A stretch of 64,000 nt of DNA from Morococcus cerebrosus (GCF_022749515.1 NZ_CP094242.1:1240001-1304000), one strand, 5' to 3'; shown: positions 9,311 to 19,695, numbered from the stretch's first letter. A program made the numbers and translations. Notes: generated by a model from the letters alone, not told the origin.

Positions 9311-10741
9311 ATGACTTGGGAAACAGTAATCGGCTTGGAAATCCACGTCCAATTAAACACCCAATCCAAAATCTTCAGCGGCGCATCAACCGCATTCGGT
9401 GCGGAACCCAATGCGCACGCCAGCGTGGTGGAATGCGCGCTGCCGGGCGTGCTGCCGGTAATGAACCGAGAAGTCGTTGAAAAAGCTATCAAATTGGGCT
9501 TGGCGTTGGATGCGAAAATCAACCAGAAAAACGTGTTCGACCGCAAAAACTACTTTTACCCCGACTTGCCCAAAGGCTATCAAATCAGCCAATTGGATTT
9601 GCCGATTGTCGAACACGGCAAATTGGAAATCGTGGTTGGCGACGATGTGAAAACCATCAACGTCACCCGCGCGCACATGGAAGAAGACGCGGGCAAATCC
9701 GTGCATGAGGGCTTGAACGGTGCAACCGGTATCGACCTGAACCGTGCCGGCACGCCGCTGTTGGAAGTGGTCTCCGAACCCGAAATGCGCTCCGCCGCCG
9801 AAGCCGTTGCCTACGCCAAAGCCTTACACAGCTTGGTAACCTGGCTGGACATCTGCGACGGCAATATGGCGGAAGGCTCGTTCCGCATCGATGCCAACGT
9901 ATCTGTGCGCCCGAAAGGCCAAGCGGAATTCGGCACGCGCCGCGAGATTAAAAACCTCAATTCCTTCCGCTTCTTGGAGCAGGCGATTAATTACGAAGTG
10001 GAAGCGCAAATCGAGATTTTGGAAGACGGCGGCAAAGTACAGCAGGCAACTATGCTGTTCGACCCGGAAAAAGGCGAAACCCGCGTGATGCGTTTGAAAG
10101 AAGACGCGCACGACTACCGCTACTTCCCCGACCCCGATTTGCTGCCCGTCATCATTTCAGACGACCGGTTGCAAAAAGCCAAAGCAGAAATGCCCGAGCT
10201 GCCAAAAGAAATGGCGGCGCGTTTCGTGGCGGACTACGGCGTATCCGACTACGACGCGCGCCTGCTTACCGCCAGCCGCGTGCAGGCTGCCTATTTTGAA
10301 GAAGCCGCCAAAGCCAGCGGACAAGGCAAGCTGACTGCCAACTGGATGAACGGCGAACTCGCTGCCACGCTGAACAAAGAAGGTATGGAACTCGCCGACA
10401 GCCCGATTACCACCCCACGCCTCGCCGCGTTGGTAGGCAAAATCGCCGATGGCACATTAAGCAGCAAGTTAGCGAAAAAAGCCTTCGAAGCCATGTGGGC
10501 GGAACCCGAAGCCACTATCGCCGAAATCATCGAAAAACACGGCTTGCAGCAGATGACCGATACCGGCGCGATTGAAGCCATGGTGGACGAAGTGCTGGCA
10601 AACAACGCCAAAGCCGTGGAACAATTTAAATCCGGTAACGAAAAAGCCCTGAATGCGATTGTGGGACAAGTGATGAAGGCCAGCAAAGGCAAAGCGAATC
10701 CCGCACAGGTTCAAGAACTAATTAAAGCCAAACTGGCTTAA
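9311..10741 (+). CDS. gatB: Asp-tRNA(Asn)/Glu-tRNA(Gln) amidotransferase subunit B
   Basis: The 476-residue GatB subunit, which binds and activates the mischarged tRNA and transfers the amide. Recognised from the N-terminal [15 protein letters not shown], the cradle-domain segment [19 protein letters not shown], the SVRP...[14 protein letters not shown] region and the C-terminal helical and tail (YqeY-like) domains ending [15 protein letters not shown]. Full length. It is flanked by DUS hairpins on both sides, unlike gatC and gatA, and so is probably transcribed separately. Confidence 0.97.
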   Translation: MTWETVIGLEIHVQLNTQSKIFSGASTAFGAEPNAHASVVECALPGVLPVMNREVVEKAIKLGLALDAKINQKNVFDRKNYFYPDLPKGYQISQLDLPIVEHGKLEIVVGDDVKTINVTRAHMEEDAGKSVHEGLNGATGIDLNRAGTPLLEVVSEPEMRSAAEAVAYAKALHSLVTWLDICDGNMAEGSFRIDANVSVRPKGQAEFGTRREIKNLNSFRFLEQAINYEVEAQIEILEDGGKVQQATMLFDPEKGETRVMRLKEDAHDYRYFPDPDLLPVIISDDRLQKAKAEMPELPKEMAARFVADYGVSDYDARLLTASRVQAAYFEEAAKASGQGKLTANWMNGELAATLNKEGMELADSPITTPRLAALVGKIADGTLSSKLAKKAFEAMWAEPEATIAEIIEKHGLQQMTDTGAIEAMVDEVLANNAKAVEQFKSGNEKALNAIVGQVMKASKGKANPAQVQELIKAKLA

Positions 10742-10754
10742 TCCGTTATCACAC

Positions 10755-10815
10755 AGGTCGTCTGAAAGCAAAGTTCCAACGAAGGTAAAACGGGAAACAA
10801 GCTTTCAGACGACCT
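10755..10815 (+). terminator. DUS inverted-repeat terminator after gatB
   Basis: AGGTCGTCTGAAAGC (10755-10769) pairs with GCTTTCAGACGACCT (10801-10815), followed by TTTT. Confidence 0.7.
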
Positions 10816-10847
10816 TTTAACTTAATCTATTCAAACCACGCCAAGCT

Positions 10848-11855
10848 ATGACCCATACCATTACTCTACCCGACCAAACCACCTTTACCGCCAACGATGG
10901 CGAAACCGTTTTAGCTGCTGCAGCCCGTCAAAACCTCAATCTGCCCCATTCCTGCAAAAGCGGTGTCTGCGGGCAATGCAAAGCCGAACTGGTCAGCGGC
11001 GATATTCAAATGGGCGAACACTCGGAACAGGCTTTATCCAAAGCAGAAAAAGCCCAAGGCAAGATTTTGATGTGCTGCACCACCGCGCAAAGCGACATCA
11101 GCATCAACATCCCCGGCTACAACGCAAACGCCCTCCCCGTCCGCACCCTGCCTGCCCGTATCGAAAGCATGGTTTTCAAACACGATGTCGCCCTCTTGAA
11201 ACTTGCGCTACCCAAAGCCCCACCGTTTGCTTTCTACGCCGGGCAATACATTGATTTACTGCTGCCGGGCAACGTCAGCCGCAGCTATTCCATCGCCAAC
11301 TCGCCCGACCAAGAGGGCATTTTGGAACTGCACATCCGCAGGCGCGAAAATGGCGTCTGCTCGGAAATGATTTTCGGCAGCGAACCCAAAGTCAAAGAAA
11401 AAGGCATCGTCCGCGTCAAAGGCCCGCTCGGTTCGTTTACCCTACAAGAAGACAGCGACAAACCGATCATTCTCTTGGCAACCGGCACAGGCTATGCCCC
11501 CATCCGCAGCATCCTGCTCGACCTTATCTGCCAAGACAGCAGCCGCGCCGTCCATCTCTACTGGGGCGCGCGTCATCAAGATGATTTGTACGCACTCGAA
11601 GAAGCGCAAGAGCTGACAGGTCGTCTGAAAAACGCCCGCTTTACCCCAGTTCTTTCAAAAGCCGATGAGGGCTGGCAAGGCGAAAAAGGATACGTCCAAA
11701 CCGCAGCCACTAAAGATTATCCCGATTTAAGCGGTTACGAAGTCTATGCCTGCGGTTCTGTCGCCATGATCGAAAGCGCGAAATCTGTGTTGGCTGCACA
11801 ATGCAGCCTGCCTGAAACAGCCTTCTATTCAGATGCTTTTTCTCCGGCGCAATAG
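10848..11855 (+). CDS. 2Fe-2S flavoprotein reductase (CDP-6-deoxy-glucoseen reductase-like)
   Basis: A 335-residue electron-transfer protein with an N-terminal plant-type ferredoxin domain (about 1-90; cysteines in SCKSGVCGQCKAEL and the fourth in LMCC), an FAD-binding barrel (RSYSIANSP near 145-155) and a NAD-binding domain (LLATGTGYAPIRSIL near 210). It would pass electrons from NAD(P)H through FAD to the iron-sulfur cluster. Database entries for neisserial relatives usually carry the AscD/RfbI name, but no deoxysugar genes are nearby, so the physiological acceptor is unknown. A DUS lies inside at about 11620. Confidence 0.82.
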   Translation: MTHTITLPDQTTFTANDGETVLAAAARQNLNLPHSCKSGVCGQCKAELVSGDIQMGEHSEQALSKAEKAQGKILMCCTTAQSDISINIPGYNANALPVRTLPARIESMVFKHDVALLKLALPKAPPFAFYAGQYIDLLLPGNVSRSYSIANSPDQEGILELHIRRRENGVCSEMIFGSEPKVKEKGIVRVKGPLGSFTLQEDSDKPIILLATGTGYAPIRSILLDLICQDSSRAVHLYWGARHQDDLYALEEAQELTGRLKNARFTPVLSKADEGWQGEKGYVQTAATKDYPDLSGYEVYACGSVAMIESAKSVLAAQCSLPETAFYSDAFSPAQ

Positions 11856-11981
11856 TCCCAGTTCACCATTTTTTATCACTTACATGGCTGATTAAAATAT
11901 CTACTTCGTCATTCTTACCCTTCCTATATTGGAATAAACATAACGGCATAAATTTACTTATTTTAACCAGTAATACCTGTA

Positions 11982-12026
11982 AAAAAGGTCGTCTGAAACC
12001 CAAACCGGTTTTCAGACGACCTTTTT
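11982..12026. terminator. Bidirectional DUS terminator between the reductase gene and panC
   Basis: A 17-base perfect inverted repeat (11982-11998 and 12010-12026). It is A-rich on the left and T-rich on the right, between two convergent genes, so it can serve both strands. Confidence 0.8.
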
Positions 12027-12038
12027 CTATTCCAACAA

Positions 12039-12875
12039 TCAAGCCAAGCTGACTTCCAAGTTGTCAATCAGACGCGTCGTTCCCAAGCGGGCGGCGGCGA
12101 GAACGACGAGGGCTTTGTCGCCGGTGCGTGCGACGGCGAGGCTTTCGGCATGGCGGATTTCGATGTAATCAACCACCCAGCCGGCTTCGGTCAGGCGGCG
12201 GACGGTTTCTGTTTCCAGACCGACATAATCGAGATTGCCGTTTTTAAGTTCGGCGGCGACGCGTTGCAATTCGCGGTACAGACGCGGGGCTTCGGCGCGT
12301 TCGGCTTCACTGAGGTATTGGTTGCGGCTGGAAAGCGCAAGCCCGTCAGGAGCGCGGCCGGTATCGACGGGAACGATGTCGATATTGAAATTCAGGTCTT
12401 CGACAAAGCCTTTGATAATCGCCAACTGCTGATAGTCTTTTTTGCCGAAACAGGCAGTATCGGGTTGGACGATGTTGAACAGTTTGCTGACGACAGTAGC
12501 GACACCGCGGAAATGCCCGGGGCGGAATTTGCCGCACAATTCGTTTTGAAGGTTGGGCGGCTCGACGTTGAAACGTTGCTCGACATTGGGATACAGCTCT
12601 TTTTCGCCGGGCGCAAACACGACGGCTACGCCTTCGTTGGCGAGTTTGTCGGCGTCTTGCTGCAAGGTACGCGGGTATTTGTCGAAATCCTCGCCCTGCC
12701 CGAATTGCAGGCGGTTGACGAATATGCTGACGACGACGTTGTCGGCGCGTTTTTTGGCTTCGCGAACGAGGGCGAGATGGCCTTCGTGCAGATTGCCCAT
12801 AGTCGGCACAAAGGCAACGCTGCCTGCATTTTTGCGCCATTCGCGTAATTCTTTAATGGTATGAATGATTTGCAT
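12039..12875 (-). CDS. panC: Pantoate--beta-alanine ligase (pantothenate synthetase)
   Basis: A 278-residue enzyme of coenzyme A synthesis that joins pantoate and beta-alanine using ATP. The HIGH-like nucleotide-binding motif is in [13 protein letters not shown] (about residues 25-37), and the conserved [12 protein letters not shown] and [12 protein letters not shown] segments are present. Full length for PanC. panB lies upstream on the same strand, but a DUS hairpin separates the two, so they may not be one simple operon. Confidence 0.97.
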   Translation of the reverse strand: MQIIHTIKELREWRKNAGSVAFVPTMGNLHEGHLALVREAKKRADNVVVSIFVNRLQFGQGEDFDKYPRTLQQDADKLANEGVAVVFAPGEKELYPNVEQRFNVEPPNLQNELCGKFRPGHFRGVATVVSKLFNIVQPDTACFGKKDYQQLAIIKGFVEDLNFNIDIVPVDTGRAPDGLALSSRNQYLSEAERAEAPRLYRELQRVAAELKNGNLDYVGLETETVRRLTEAGWVVDYIEIRHAESLAVARTGDKALVVLAAARLGTTRLIDNLEVSLA

Positions 12876-12979
12876 GGTGGAAAATGTCCTTTATCTTTTT
12901 CGGGATTGCGGCGCGCAGCCGCCATATTTTGTCAGCCCGAAAATCACGCGCCGATTATACGCTGGGAACACGGACAAAC

Positions 12980-13032
12980 AAAGGTCGTCTGAAATTCGGT
13001 TTTCACGATGAAAACCTTTTCAGACGACCTTT
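12980..13032 (-). terminator. DUS terminator after panB
   Basis: AAAGGTCGTCTGAAA (12980-12994) pairs with TTTCAGACGACCTTT (13018-13032), and a smaller inner hairpin sits in the loop. It follows panB and precedes panC on the reverse strand. Confidence 0.7.
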
Positions 13033-13046
13033 TTCAGTTGAGGGTA

Positions 13047-13835
13047 TCAAGCAAACGAATGTTCCGCAGCGGGAAAGGTTTTGGCTTTGACTTCATGGAC
13101 ATAGGCTTCAACGGCGGCTTGGATGCTGTCTTTGCCCTGCATGAAATTTTTGACGAATTTGGCAGTTTTGCCCGGAAAAATGCCGAGCATATCGTGCATG
13201 ACCAAAACTTGTCCGTCGCAATCCACACCTGCGCCGATGCCGATGGTCGGGCAAGAGACGGTTTCGGTTACTTTTTTCGCCAATTCCGCCGGTACACATT
13301 CCATCAATACGATGGCGGCACCCGCTTGGTCGTGCGCTTTCGCATCTGCCAACAAGGCTTCCGCCTTATCGCCCCGCCCTTGCACTTTATATCCGCCAAA
13401 CGCAAACACGGACTGCGGGGTCAAGCCGATATGGGCGCAGACGGGAATGCCACGCATTTGCAGGAATTCAGTGGTTTCCGCCATCCAAACGCCGCCTTCG
13501 AGTTTGACCATATGCGCGCCCGCCGCCATCAGTTCGGCAGCGGCGGCAAACGCCTGTTCTTTACTCTGTTGATACGCACCAAAAGGCAAGTCGCTGACAA
13601 TCATCGCATTTTCCGTACCACGCGCGACGTTTTCGGTGTGGTAACACATATCGCGCAGGCTGACGGGCAGCGTGGATTTGCGTCCCTGCACGGTCATGCC
13701 CAAGGAATCGCCCACCAGCAAAACATCGACTCCGGCATTATCCATCAACGCGGCAAAGCTGGATTCATAGGCGGTCAGCATGGCGATTTTTTCGCCTTCT
13801 GCCTTCATCTTTTGCAGTGTGTTCACAGTAATCAT
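13047..13835 (-). CDS. panB: 3-methyl-2-oxobutanoate hydroxymethyltransferase
   Basis: A 262-residue enzyme that makes ketopantoate from alpha-ketoisovalerate and methylene-tetrahydrofolate, the first step towards pantothenate. The metal- and substrate-binding [19 protein letters not shown] segment lies near residues 40-58 and is intact. I start it at 13835 ([14 protein letters not shown]). The frame stays open to 13982, but that extension would translate a DUS (13858-13869) and reads like non-coding sequence. Confidence 0.95.
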   Translation of the reverse strand: MITVNTLQKMKAEGEKIAMLTAYESSFAALMDNAGVDVLLVGDSLGMTVQGRKSTLPVSLRDMCYHTENVARGTENAMIVSDLPFGAYQQSKEQAFAAAAELMAAGAHMVKLEGGVWMAETTEFLQMRGIPVCAHIGLTPQSVFAFGGYKVQGRGDKAEALLADAKAHDQAGAAIVLMECVPAELAKKVTETVSCPTIGIGAGVDCDGQVLVMHDMLGIFPGKTAKFVKNFMQGKDSIQAAVEAYVHEVKAKTFPAAEHSFA

Positions 13836-13967
13836 TAGAATGTATTCCGCCTTTTTCAGACGACCTTTTAGATTAAAACGGGCTATTATAGTGAAATGCC
13901 CGCCGCCCTGCCACCCGAACGGCAAACGCAAAACAGCCCAACTGCTTTCACAATCGGGCTGTTTGAT

Positions 13968-14043
13968 TGGTGCCGGCACCAAGAGTCGAACTCGGGACCC
14001 CCTGATTACAAGTCAGGTGCTCTACCAACTGAGCTATACCGGC
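13968..14043 (-). tRNA. tRNA-Thr (anticodon TGT), copy 2 of a tandem pair
   Basis: A 76-base cloverleaf on the reverse strand with encoded CCA. The acceptor arm GCCGGTA pairs with TGCCGGC. The anticodon stem CCTGA/TCAGG encloses CTTGTAA, giving anticodon TGT. It is identical in sequence to the copy at 14080-14155 and lies downstream of it, so the two are probably cotranscribed. Confidence 0.96.
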
Positions 14044-14079
14044 TTACTGAAATACCTTGCGGCACCTTCAGCGATAAAC

Positions 14080-14155
14080 TGGTGCCGGCACCAAGAGTCG
14101 AACTCGGGACCCCCTGATTACAAGTCAGGTGCTCTACCAACTGAGCTATACCGGC
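14080..14155 (-). tRNA. tRNA-Thr (anticodon TGT), copy 1 of a tandem pair
   Basis: Identical 76-base gene to the one at 13968-14043, separated from it by 36 bases. It includes the 3' CCA, a TTCGA T-loop and anticodon TGT. A good sigma-70 promoter lies just upstream (14167-14195). Confidence 0.96.
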
Positions 14156-14166
14156 AAAGAAGCCGA

Positions 14167-14195
14167 ATTATGCCGTTAACTGCCCCGCTTGGCAA
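14167..14195 (-). promoter_or_regulatory. Predicted sigma-70 promoter for the tRNA-Thr pair
   Basis: On the reverse strand TTGCCA (14190-14195) and CATAAT (14167-14172) are separated by exactly 17 bases and lie 11 bases ahead of the first tRNA. Confidence 0.7.
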
Positions 14196-14397
14196 GAGCC
14201 TGTCGCCCACAAAGTAAATTTTTATAAAAAATATCTGATTTAAAAAGAAATTTATTTCAGACGTAATGATTACCCCATATATAAACCAAGCCGCTCAGGT
14301 ATATAGCCGAAAGGTCGTCTGAAAAACACCCGCACAAAAAGCATTTCAGACGACACTCTGATAAAATACCCCCCTTTCCCCTTCATCCGTCCACATC

Positions 14398-15189
14398 ATG
14401 CCACGACACCCCTACCGCCGCCTGCGCCCCGCCAAGTCCGACCTGCCCGAAGTCGGCATTTCCGAAGAAGGCAACATCCGCTCGTTGCATCTGGGCAGCG
14501 ACACCATCCAAAGCTCGATGAACCTCGACCATCCCGCCGAACTGGTTTTATCGTACAGCCGCGCGATGATGGGCTGGCTTCTGTTTGCGGAAGAAACGCC
14601 GAAACACATCACCCAAATCGGCTTGGGCGGCGGCTCGTTCGCACGCTGGATAGACAGCTACCTACCCAACACCAAGCAAACCGCCGTGGACATCAACCCG
14701 CAGGTCATCGCCGTCGCCCGCAGCCTGTTCGAGCTGCCGTTTGAAGGGGAAAACTTCGAAATCGTCGAAGCGGACGGCGCGGAATACATCAAAGTGTTCC
14801 GCCACAATACCGACGTGATTTTGGTGGACGGTTTCGACGGCGAACAAATCATCGACGCGCTGGTGGAAGAACCCTTCTTCCAAGACTGCCGCCACGCCCT
14901 CTCGCCCGACGGCGTGTTCGTCACCAACTGGTGGAGCGGCGACAAACGCTACCAACGATTCATCGAACGCCTGCTCAACGTCTTCGAAGGCCGCGTGTTG
15001 GAACTGCCCGCCGAAAGCCACGGCAATATGGCGGTGATGGCGTTCCAAAGCAGTCCGAAAGAGCAAAACCTCGACAAGCTGAAAAAGCGCGCGGAAAAGT
15101 TAAGCGAACAATACGGCTTGGATTTCAAACGGATGTTGAACGATTTGAAAGCAAACAACCCCAACAACGGCAAACATTTTTATCTGTGA
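14398..15189 (+). CDS. Spermidine synthase-like (polyamine aminopropyltransferase fold) protein
   Basis: A 263-residue protein with the spermidine synthase/methyltransferase Rossmann fold: GLGGGS at about 75-80, the acidic AVDINPQ near 97-103, and ILVDGFDGEQI near 140. It lacks the N-terminal beta-barrel region of full SpeE enzymes and has no adjacent speD or other polyamine gene. It may therefore be one of the short SpeE-like paralogues of unknown substrate. A pair of DUS (14313 and 14346) lies upstream. Confidence 0.75.
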   Translation: MPRHPYRRLRPAKSDLPEVGISEEGNIRSLHLGSDTIQSSMNLDHPAELVLSYSRAMMGWLLFAEETPKHITQIGLGGGSFARWIDSYLPNTKQTAVDINPQVIAVARSLFELPFEGENFEIVEADGAEYIKVFRHNTDVILVDGFDGEQIIDALVEEPFFQDCRHALSPDGVFVTNWWSGDKRYQRFIERLLNVFEGRVLELPAESHGNMAVMAFQSSPKEQNLDKLKKRAEKLSEQYGLDFKRMLNDLKANNPNNGKHFYL

Positions 15190-15271
15190 GATGAGCAGGT
15201 CGTCTGAAAACCTAAAGCTGCCGACACATAAAATTTCAGACGACCGCCACCTACCCGCTCCTCCTTATCCG

Positions 15272-15300
15272 TTCATTTCATACCTGAATTGGGCTATAAT
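15272..15300 (+). promoter_or_regulatory. Predicted promoter for hemA
   Basis: TTCATT (15272-15277) and a perfect TATAAT (15295-15300) are 17 bases apart. The hemA start is 38 bases further on. Confidence 0.55.
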
Positions 15301-15338
15301 ACCGCCCGACACACACCATTCCGCAAAACACCCTCCCC

Positions 15339-16592
15339 ATGCAACTCACCGCCGTCGGACTCAACCATCAAACTGCACCCCTGAGCATACGCGAAAAATT
15401 AGCATTCGCCGCCGAGCATCTCCCCGATGCCGTTCGTGCTTTGGCACACAGTCCGGCTGCTGACGAAGCCGTCATTCTGTCTACCTGCAACCGTACTGAG
15501 CTCTATTGCGTCGGCAATACAGAGCGGATTATTGAATGGCTCGCCGAATATCATAATCTCCCTATCGAAGAAATCCGTCCCTACCTATACACTTTAGACA
15601 ACAACGAAACCATCCGACACGCTTTCCGCGTGGCCTGCGGGCTGGATTCCATGGTATTGGGGGAACCGCAAATCCTCGGACAAATCAAAGATGCCGTCCG
15701 TATCGCCCAAGAGCAGGAAAGCATCAATTCACACCTCAATGCGCTGTTCCAAAAAACCTTCTCAGTAGCCAAAGAAATCCGTACCGATACCGCCGTCGGT
15801 GAAAATTCCGTATCTATGGCATCCGCCTCAGTCAAAATGGCGGAACAAATTTTCCCCGATATTGCCGATTTGAATGTCTTATTTATCGGCGCAGGCGAGA
15901 TGATTGAATTGGTGGCCACCTACTTTGCCGCGAAAAACCCCAAACTGATTACCGTCGCCAACCGTACCCTACCCCGTGCGCAAGAATTGTGCGACAAACT
16001 CGGCATTACTGCCGAACCTCGCCTGCTGACCGACCTGCCTGAAATTTTGCACGAATACGATGTCGTCGTTTCTTCAACCGCCAGCCAGCTGCCATTGGTC
16101 GGCAAAGGCATGGTTGAACGCGCTCTGAAACAACGCCATAACATGCCTGTTTTCCTATTGGATTTGGCCGTCCCCAGAGACATCGAAGCAGAAGTGGGCG
16201 AACTTGGAGATGCCTATCTTTATACCGTCGACGATATGATGAACATCGTCCAAAGCGGTAAAGAATCACGGCAAAAAGCCGCCGCGGCCGCCGAAGCCAT
16301 GGTTGAAGAAAAAGTCGGCGAATTTATCCAACAACAAAAAAGCCGCCAAAGCGTTCCGCTTATCCGCGCACTTCGCGATGAGGGCGAACGCGCCCGCAGA
16401 CAAGTGCTCGAAAATGCAATGAAGCAACTGGCGAAAGGTACGTCCCCCGAAGAAGTCCTCGAACGCCTCTCTATACAACTGACCAACAAACTGCTCCATT
16501 CCCCTACCCGCACCCTCAATAAAGCAGGCTCAACCGACAGTGATCTTGTAGAAGCCGTTGCCCAAATTTATCATTTAGACAAAAATGATTGA
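15339..16592 (+). CDS. hemA: Glutamyl-tRNA reductase
   Basis: A 417-residue enzyme that reduces glutamyl-tRNA(Glu) to glutamate-1-semialdehyde, the first committed step of tetrapyrrole synthesis in the C5 pathway. The catalytic cysteine is C50 in STCNRTELY. The NADPH-binding segment VLFIGAGEMIEL lies near 180-190, and the C-terminal dimerisation helix is complete. hemB, also in this window, acts two steps later but lies 31 kb away. The start at 15339 (MQLTAVGLNHQTAP) is the standard HemA N-terminus. Confidence 0.97.
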   Translation: MQLTAVGLNHQTAPLSIREKLAFAAEHLPDAVRALAHSPAADEAVILSTCNRTELYCVGNTERIIEWLAEYHNLPIEEIRPYLYTLDNNETIRHAFRVACGLDSMVLGEPQILGQIKDAVRIAQEQESINSHLNALFQKTFSVAKEIRTDTAVGENSVSMASASVKMAEQIFPDIADLNVLFIGAGEMIELVATYFAAKNPKLITVANRTLPRAQELCDKLGITAEPRLLTDLPEILHEYDVVVSSTASQLPLVGKGMVERALKQRHNMPVFLLDLAVPRDIEAEVGELGDAYLYTVDDMMNIVQSGKESRQKAAAAAEAMVEEKVGEFIQQQKSRQSVPLIRALRDEGERARRQVLENAMKQLAKGTSPEEVLERLSIQLTNKLLHSPTRTLNKAGSTDSDLVEAVAQIYHLDKND

Positions 16593-16605
16593 AGCTATAA
16601 AATAT

Positions 16606-16648
16606 AAGGGTCGTCTGAAATCCTAAAAGGGATTTCAGACGACCTTTT
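16606..16648 (+). terminator. DUS terminator after hemA
   Basis: GGTCGTCTGAAATCC (16609-16623) pairs with the complementary arm at 16630-16644, followed by a T run. Confidence 0.75.
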
Positions 16649-16852
16649 TAACAAGTTATGCTTTATCAGCACGAATCTGCCAACATACAGTATTTCATTT
16701 TTCAAACACAACAAGAATTTTATTCAGCTTAAGTCGAAATTCACCAAACCTCATCTTCTGTCAGATAAAAAATGAGGTTTGACTACATCCAACATAACTT
16801 ATTTGAAAGCAGATTCCCAATTTTTTATAGAAAAGACTGCTCACAATATTCT

Positions 16853-17443
16853 TTACCCGACGCGGTAAAACGCCAAGCTGCCCAACAGGTTGGGGAAATG
16901 TTTGACCTGTTTGTTACCCGTCATGACCGCGCGCTCGAGGACGCGGATTTTGTTTTTGGCGCACAATAAATCAAAGTCTTTGAGCGTACACCAATGGATG
17001 TTCGGCGTATCGTACCAATGGTAGGGCATGCGTTCGGAAACCGGCATATGGCCGCCGATGGCGATTTGGAAGCGGTTGCGCCAGTAACCGAAATTCGGGA
17101 AGCTGACAATCGCCTGTTTCGCCACGCGCATGAGGCAGCGCAGGATTTTTTCGGTGTTTTGCATGGCTTGGATGGTTTGGCTCAAGACGATAACGTCAAA
17201 CGTCTGGTCGCCAAATTCCGCCAAACCCTGCTCCAAATCGGCTTGGATGACGTTCACGCCGCGCGACATGGCGGAGATGACGCTGTCGGTGTCGATTTCG
17301 ATGCCGTAGCCGCTGCATTTTTTGTGCTCCACCAAAGCCGCCAGCAATTCGCCGTCGCCGCAGCCCAAGTCCAAGACGCGGCTGCCTTCTGGAATCCAGT
17401 CGTAAATCAACTGCAAATCGTCGCGCAAGTTCATGATCGGCAA
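16853..17443 (-). CDS. metW: MetW, methionine biosynthesis methyltransferase-like protein
   Basis: A 196-residue class I methyltransferase-fold protein with SAM-binding motif [13 protein letters not shown] (about 23-35). MetW is coexpressed with MetX and is needed for homoserine acetylation activity in several beta- and alpha-proteobacteria. Its start overlaps the metX stop by 13 bases, confirming the operon. The C-terminal FYRVG is short but usual for the family. Confidence 0.93.
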   Translation of the reverse strand: MPIMNLRDDLQLIYDWIPEGSRVLDLGCGDGELLAALVEHKKCSGYGIEIDTDSVISAMSRGVNVIQADLEQGLAEFGDQTFDVIVLSQTIQAMQNTEKILRCLMRVAKQAIVSFPNFGYWRNRFQIAIGGHMPVSERMPYHWYDTPNIHWCTLKDFDLLCAKNKIRVLERAVMTGNKQVKHFPNLLGSLAFYRVG

Positions 17444-18570
17444 TCCTTGTCAACATTGTTCATATAAACCGCTACGGCGCGCATATAGGCCTCGTCTTCC
17501 ATCAAAAAGGCGTCATGGCCGTGGTTGGATTTGACTTCGATATACTGCACCGGCTTGTGCGCGGCAATCAGCGCTTTGACCAGCTCTTTGGAACGCGCAG
17601 GCGAGAAACGCCAGTCGGTACTGAAGCTGGCGACAAAAAATTTCGCTTTCACATTTTGCAGGGCGCGGGTCAGGCTGTCGCCGAAATCTGCCGCCGGATC
17701 AAAATAGTCCAAAGCCTTGGTCATAAGCAGGTAAGTGTTGGCGTCGAACCGCCCGACGAATTTGTCGCCCTGATAGCGCAGATAGGATTCCACCTCAAAT
17801 TCAACGCCGTAGCCGTATTGATAGCCGTTTGAACGCAAATCGCGTCCGAATTTTTTGCCCAAACCGTCTTCGGCAAGATACGTAATGTGCCCCATCATGC
17901 GGGCAATCCGCAAGCCCCGTGCGGGAACGGTATTGTGGCTGCGGTAATGTCCTTCGTTGAAATCGGGGTCGGTCAAAATCGCCTGACGCGCCACATCGTT
18001 GAACGCGATATTTTGCGTCGAGAGTTTGGGCGCAGACGCAATCACCAAGGCATGGCGCACGCGCTCGGGATAGGAAATCGTCCACTGCAAAGCCTGCATG
18101 CCGCCCAAGCTGCCGCCGACAACCGCCGCCCATTGTTCGATACCGAGATAATCGGCAAGCGCGGCTTGGGATTTTACCCAGTCCTTCACCGTAACCACCG
18201 GAAAATCCGCACCGTATTCCCTGCCCGTTTCAGGATTGATCGACAAAGGCCCGCTGCTGCCGTCGCAGCCGCCCAGATTGTTCAAACCGACCACGAAAAA
18301 ACGTTCCGTATCAATCGGTTTGCCGGGGCCGACCATATTGTCCCACCAGCCCGCATATTTATCCTCCGCCGAATGTCTGCCCGCAACATGATGGTTGCCC
18401 GACAGCGCATGGCAGATTAAAACCGCATTGTTTTTTTCGGCATTCAGCTCGCCGTAGGTTTCAATCATCAGATCGAAACGCGGCAAAGTTTTACCGTTTT
18501 CCAAAACCAGCGGCATCTCAAACGGAATTTTTTGGGGCGTTACAATGCCCACCGAGGCACTTTGACTCAT
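17431..18570 (-). CDS. metX: Homoserine O-acyltransferase
   Basis: A 379-residue alpha/beta-hydrolase that activates homoserine for methionine synthesis. The nucleophile serine is in [14 protein letters not shown] near residue 145, with the histidine in SNHGHDAFL near the C-terminus. I chose [10 protein letters not shown] at 18570 as the start, matching neisserial MetX; five more codons are open upstream. Acetyl versus succinyl specificity cannot be read reliably from the sequence. It is followed by overlapping metW. metF and metE, later in the pathway, are at the other end of this window. Confidence 0.95.
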   Translation of the reverse strand: MSQSASVGIVTPQKIPFEMPLVLENGKTLPRFDLMIETYGELNAEKNNAVLICHALSGNHHVAGRHSAEDKYAGWWDNMVGPGKPIDTERFFVVGLNNLGGCDGSSGPLSINPETGREYGADFPVVTVKDWVKSQAALADYLGIEQWAAVVGGSLGGMQALQWTISYPERVRHALVIASAPKLSTQNIAFNDVARQAILTDPDFNEGHYRSHNTVPARGLRIARMMGHITYLAEDGLGKKFGRDLRSNGYQYGYGVEFEVESYLRYQGDKFVGRFDANTYLLMTKALDYFDPAADFGDSLTRALQNVKAKFFVASFSTDWRFSPARSKELVKALIAAHKPVQYIEVKSNHGHDAFLMEDEAYMRAVAVYMNNVDKDCRS

Positions 18571-18727
18571 ATCCTGTTCCAACAAATGCGGCGAAAAGCG
18601 TTATTATATAGCAAACGGCATGACTTTTTGACACGGTCGGACAAGCAGCCTGACGCGCTGAAACATCTGTCCCCATGCCGCTACGCTCGAACCATACTTT
18701 TTCAGACGACCTCCCCCGCTTCCCGAT

Positions 18728-18928
18728 ATGATAGGCAGACTTTTCCGTATTTTTTTCTTTTTCGCACTTGCCGCGCTAATCATCAACCGCCTCTTCAGCC
18801 GCAAGCAAAAACGCGCCCTGCGCGATGTCGCCAAAATCAGCGCATGGGTGCTGCTCGGTGCAGCCGCAGCGACGCTGTTTTGGTATCTGGTCATGCTGTA
18901 TTTCAAACACATTCCGGATTCTTATTGA
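18728..18928 (+). CDS. Small inner-membrane protein of unknown function
   Basis: A 66-residue protein with two predicted membrane segments (about residues 5-22 and 38-58) separated by a basic loop (SRKQKRALRDVAK). I recognise no characterised family. It begins 17 bases after a DUS and ends before a DUS hairpin, so it behaves as a self-contained transcription unit. Such placement between terminators favours a real gene over a chance frame. Confidence 0.65.
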   Translation: MIGRLFRIFFFFALAALIINRLFSRKQKRALRDVAKISAWVLLGAAAATLFWYLVMLYFKHIPDSY

Positions 18929-18948
18929 CCGGATGTTGATAGCCAAAC

Positions 18949-18994
18949 AAAAGGTCGTCTGAAAACACAAATTCAGGTTTTCAGACGACCTTTT
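18949..18994. terminator. Bidirectional DUS terminator between the small membrane protein gene and prfH
   Basis: A perfect inverted repeat with arms at 18949-18965 and 18978-18994 (core AAAAGGTCGTCTGAAAA and its complement), between convergent genes. Confidence 0.75.
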
Positions 18995-19048
18995 CCCGTA
19001 TATTAAAAACACAGGTAATCGCGACATTGCCAAAGCCGCAGTCTCAGC

Positions 19049-19693
19049 TCAAGATTTAGCATCCGGCTTCTCCTTAAATTCCGTTCCGACGAACGTCCGT
19101 TTCGGATTGCCGCGCTCCACCTGATAAAGCCGGCTGTGCTGTGCGCGGGCGTAATCGTCGGTCTGTCCGGCATGGTGTTCCGCCAACTTTTGCGCCAGCA
19201 GGGTCAAAGCCAATTTTTTGTTGGCATGCTGACTGCGTTCGCTTTCGACCCGCACGGAAATACCGCTTGCTTTATGAGTGGCACGGACGGCACTTTCAGT
19301 TTTATTGACGTGCTGCCCGCCTTTGCCGCCCGAACGGCAGGTTTGAAACTCAATTTCGCTTTCAGACGGCATTTCAGGCATATCGGGCATGCGGAAAACG
19401 CCGATATACCAGTTTTTACGCGGATGTTTCGGACGGACGGGGCTGGCGCATATCCATTGGAGCGAACCTTGCCAACGCTGTGCCAGAGTTTCGGCATGTT
19501 TGCCGTCCAATTTAAGCACCGCCGACATCATGCCGTGTTTATCGGCGGTTTCGGAGATGATTTCCGCCTCAACACCTTCCGCCTTTGCCTCGGCAAGCAG
19601 CCTGCCCAATACGAAACGGGCAAAGATGCGGCATTCGGCAGGCCCTTGGGCTGTAGAAATTTGCAGATAAACCGTTTGTAAGTTTTGCTTCAT
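19049..19693 (-). CDS. prfH: Peptide chain release factor H (PrfH)
   Basis: A 214-residue release-factor paralogue with the catalytic GGQ at residues 125-127 (CRSGGKGGQHVNKTES) and a basic tail. PrfH lacks the codon-recognition domain of RF1/RF2. Elsewhere it is encoded with the RNA ligase RtcB2, and the pair is reported to rescue and repair ribosomes cleaved in 16S rRNA. Here the gene looks intact, starting at MKQNLQTVYLQ (19693; five more codons are open upstream). The rtcB gene expected just before it on the same strand is reduced to its 3' end, 2 bases away. Confidence 0.88.
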   Translation of the reverse strand: MKQNLQTVYLQISTAQGPAECRIFARFVLGRLLAEAKAEGVEAEIISETADKHGMMSAVLKLDGKHAETLAQRWQGSLQWICASPVRPKHPRKNWYIGVFRMPDMPEMPSESEIEFQTCRSGGKGGQHVNKTESAVRATHKASGISVRVESERSQHANKKLALTLLAQKLAEHHAGQTDDYARAQHSRLYQVERGNPKRTFVGTEFKEKPDAKS

Positions 19694-19695
19694 TT

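Noticed and set aside
13836-13982. 49-codon N-terminal extension of PanB
   Set aside because: It would translate a DUS and the non-coding flank of the tRNA genes; the family start is at 13835.
13968-14155. The twin tRNA-Thr genes as attachment-site duplication by a mobile element
   Set aside because: Both copies are complete with CCA, 36 bases apart, with one promoter and no integrase or foreign DNA between them; tandem duplication is enough.
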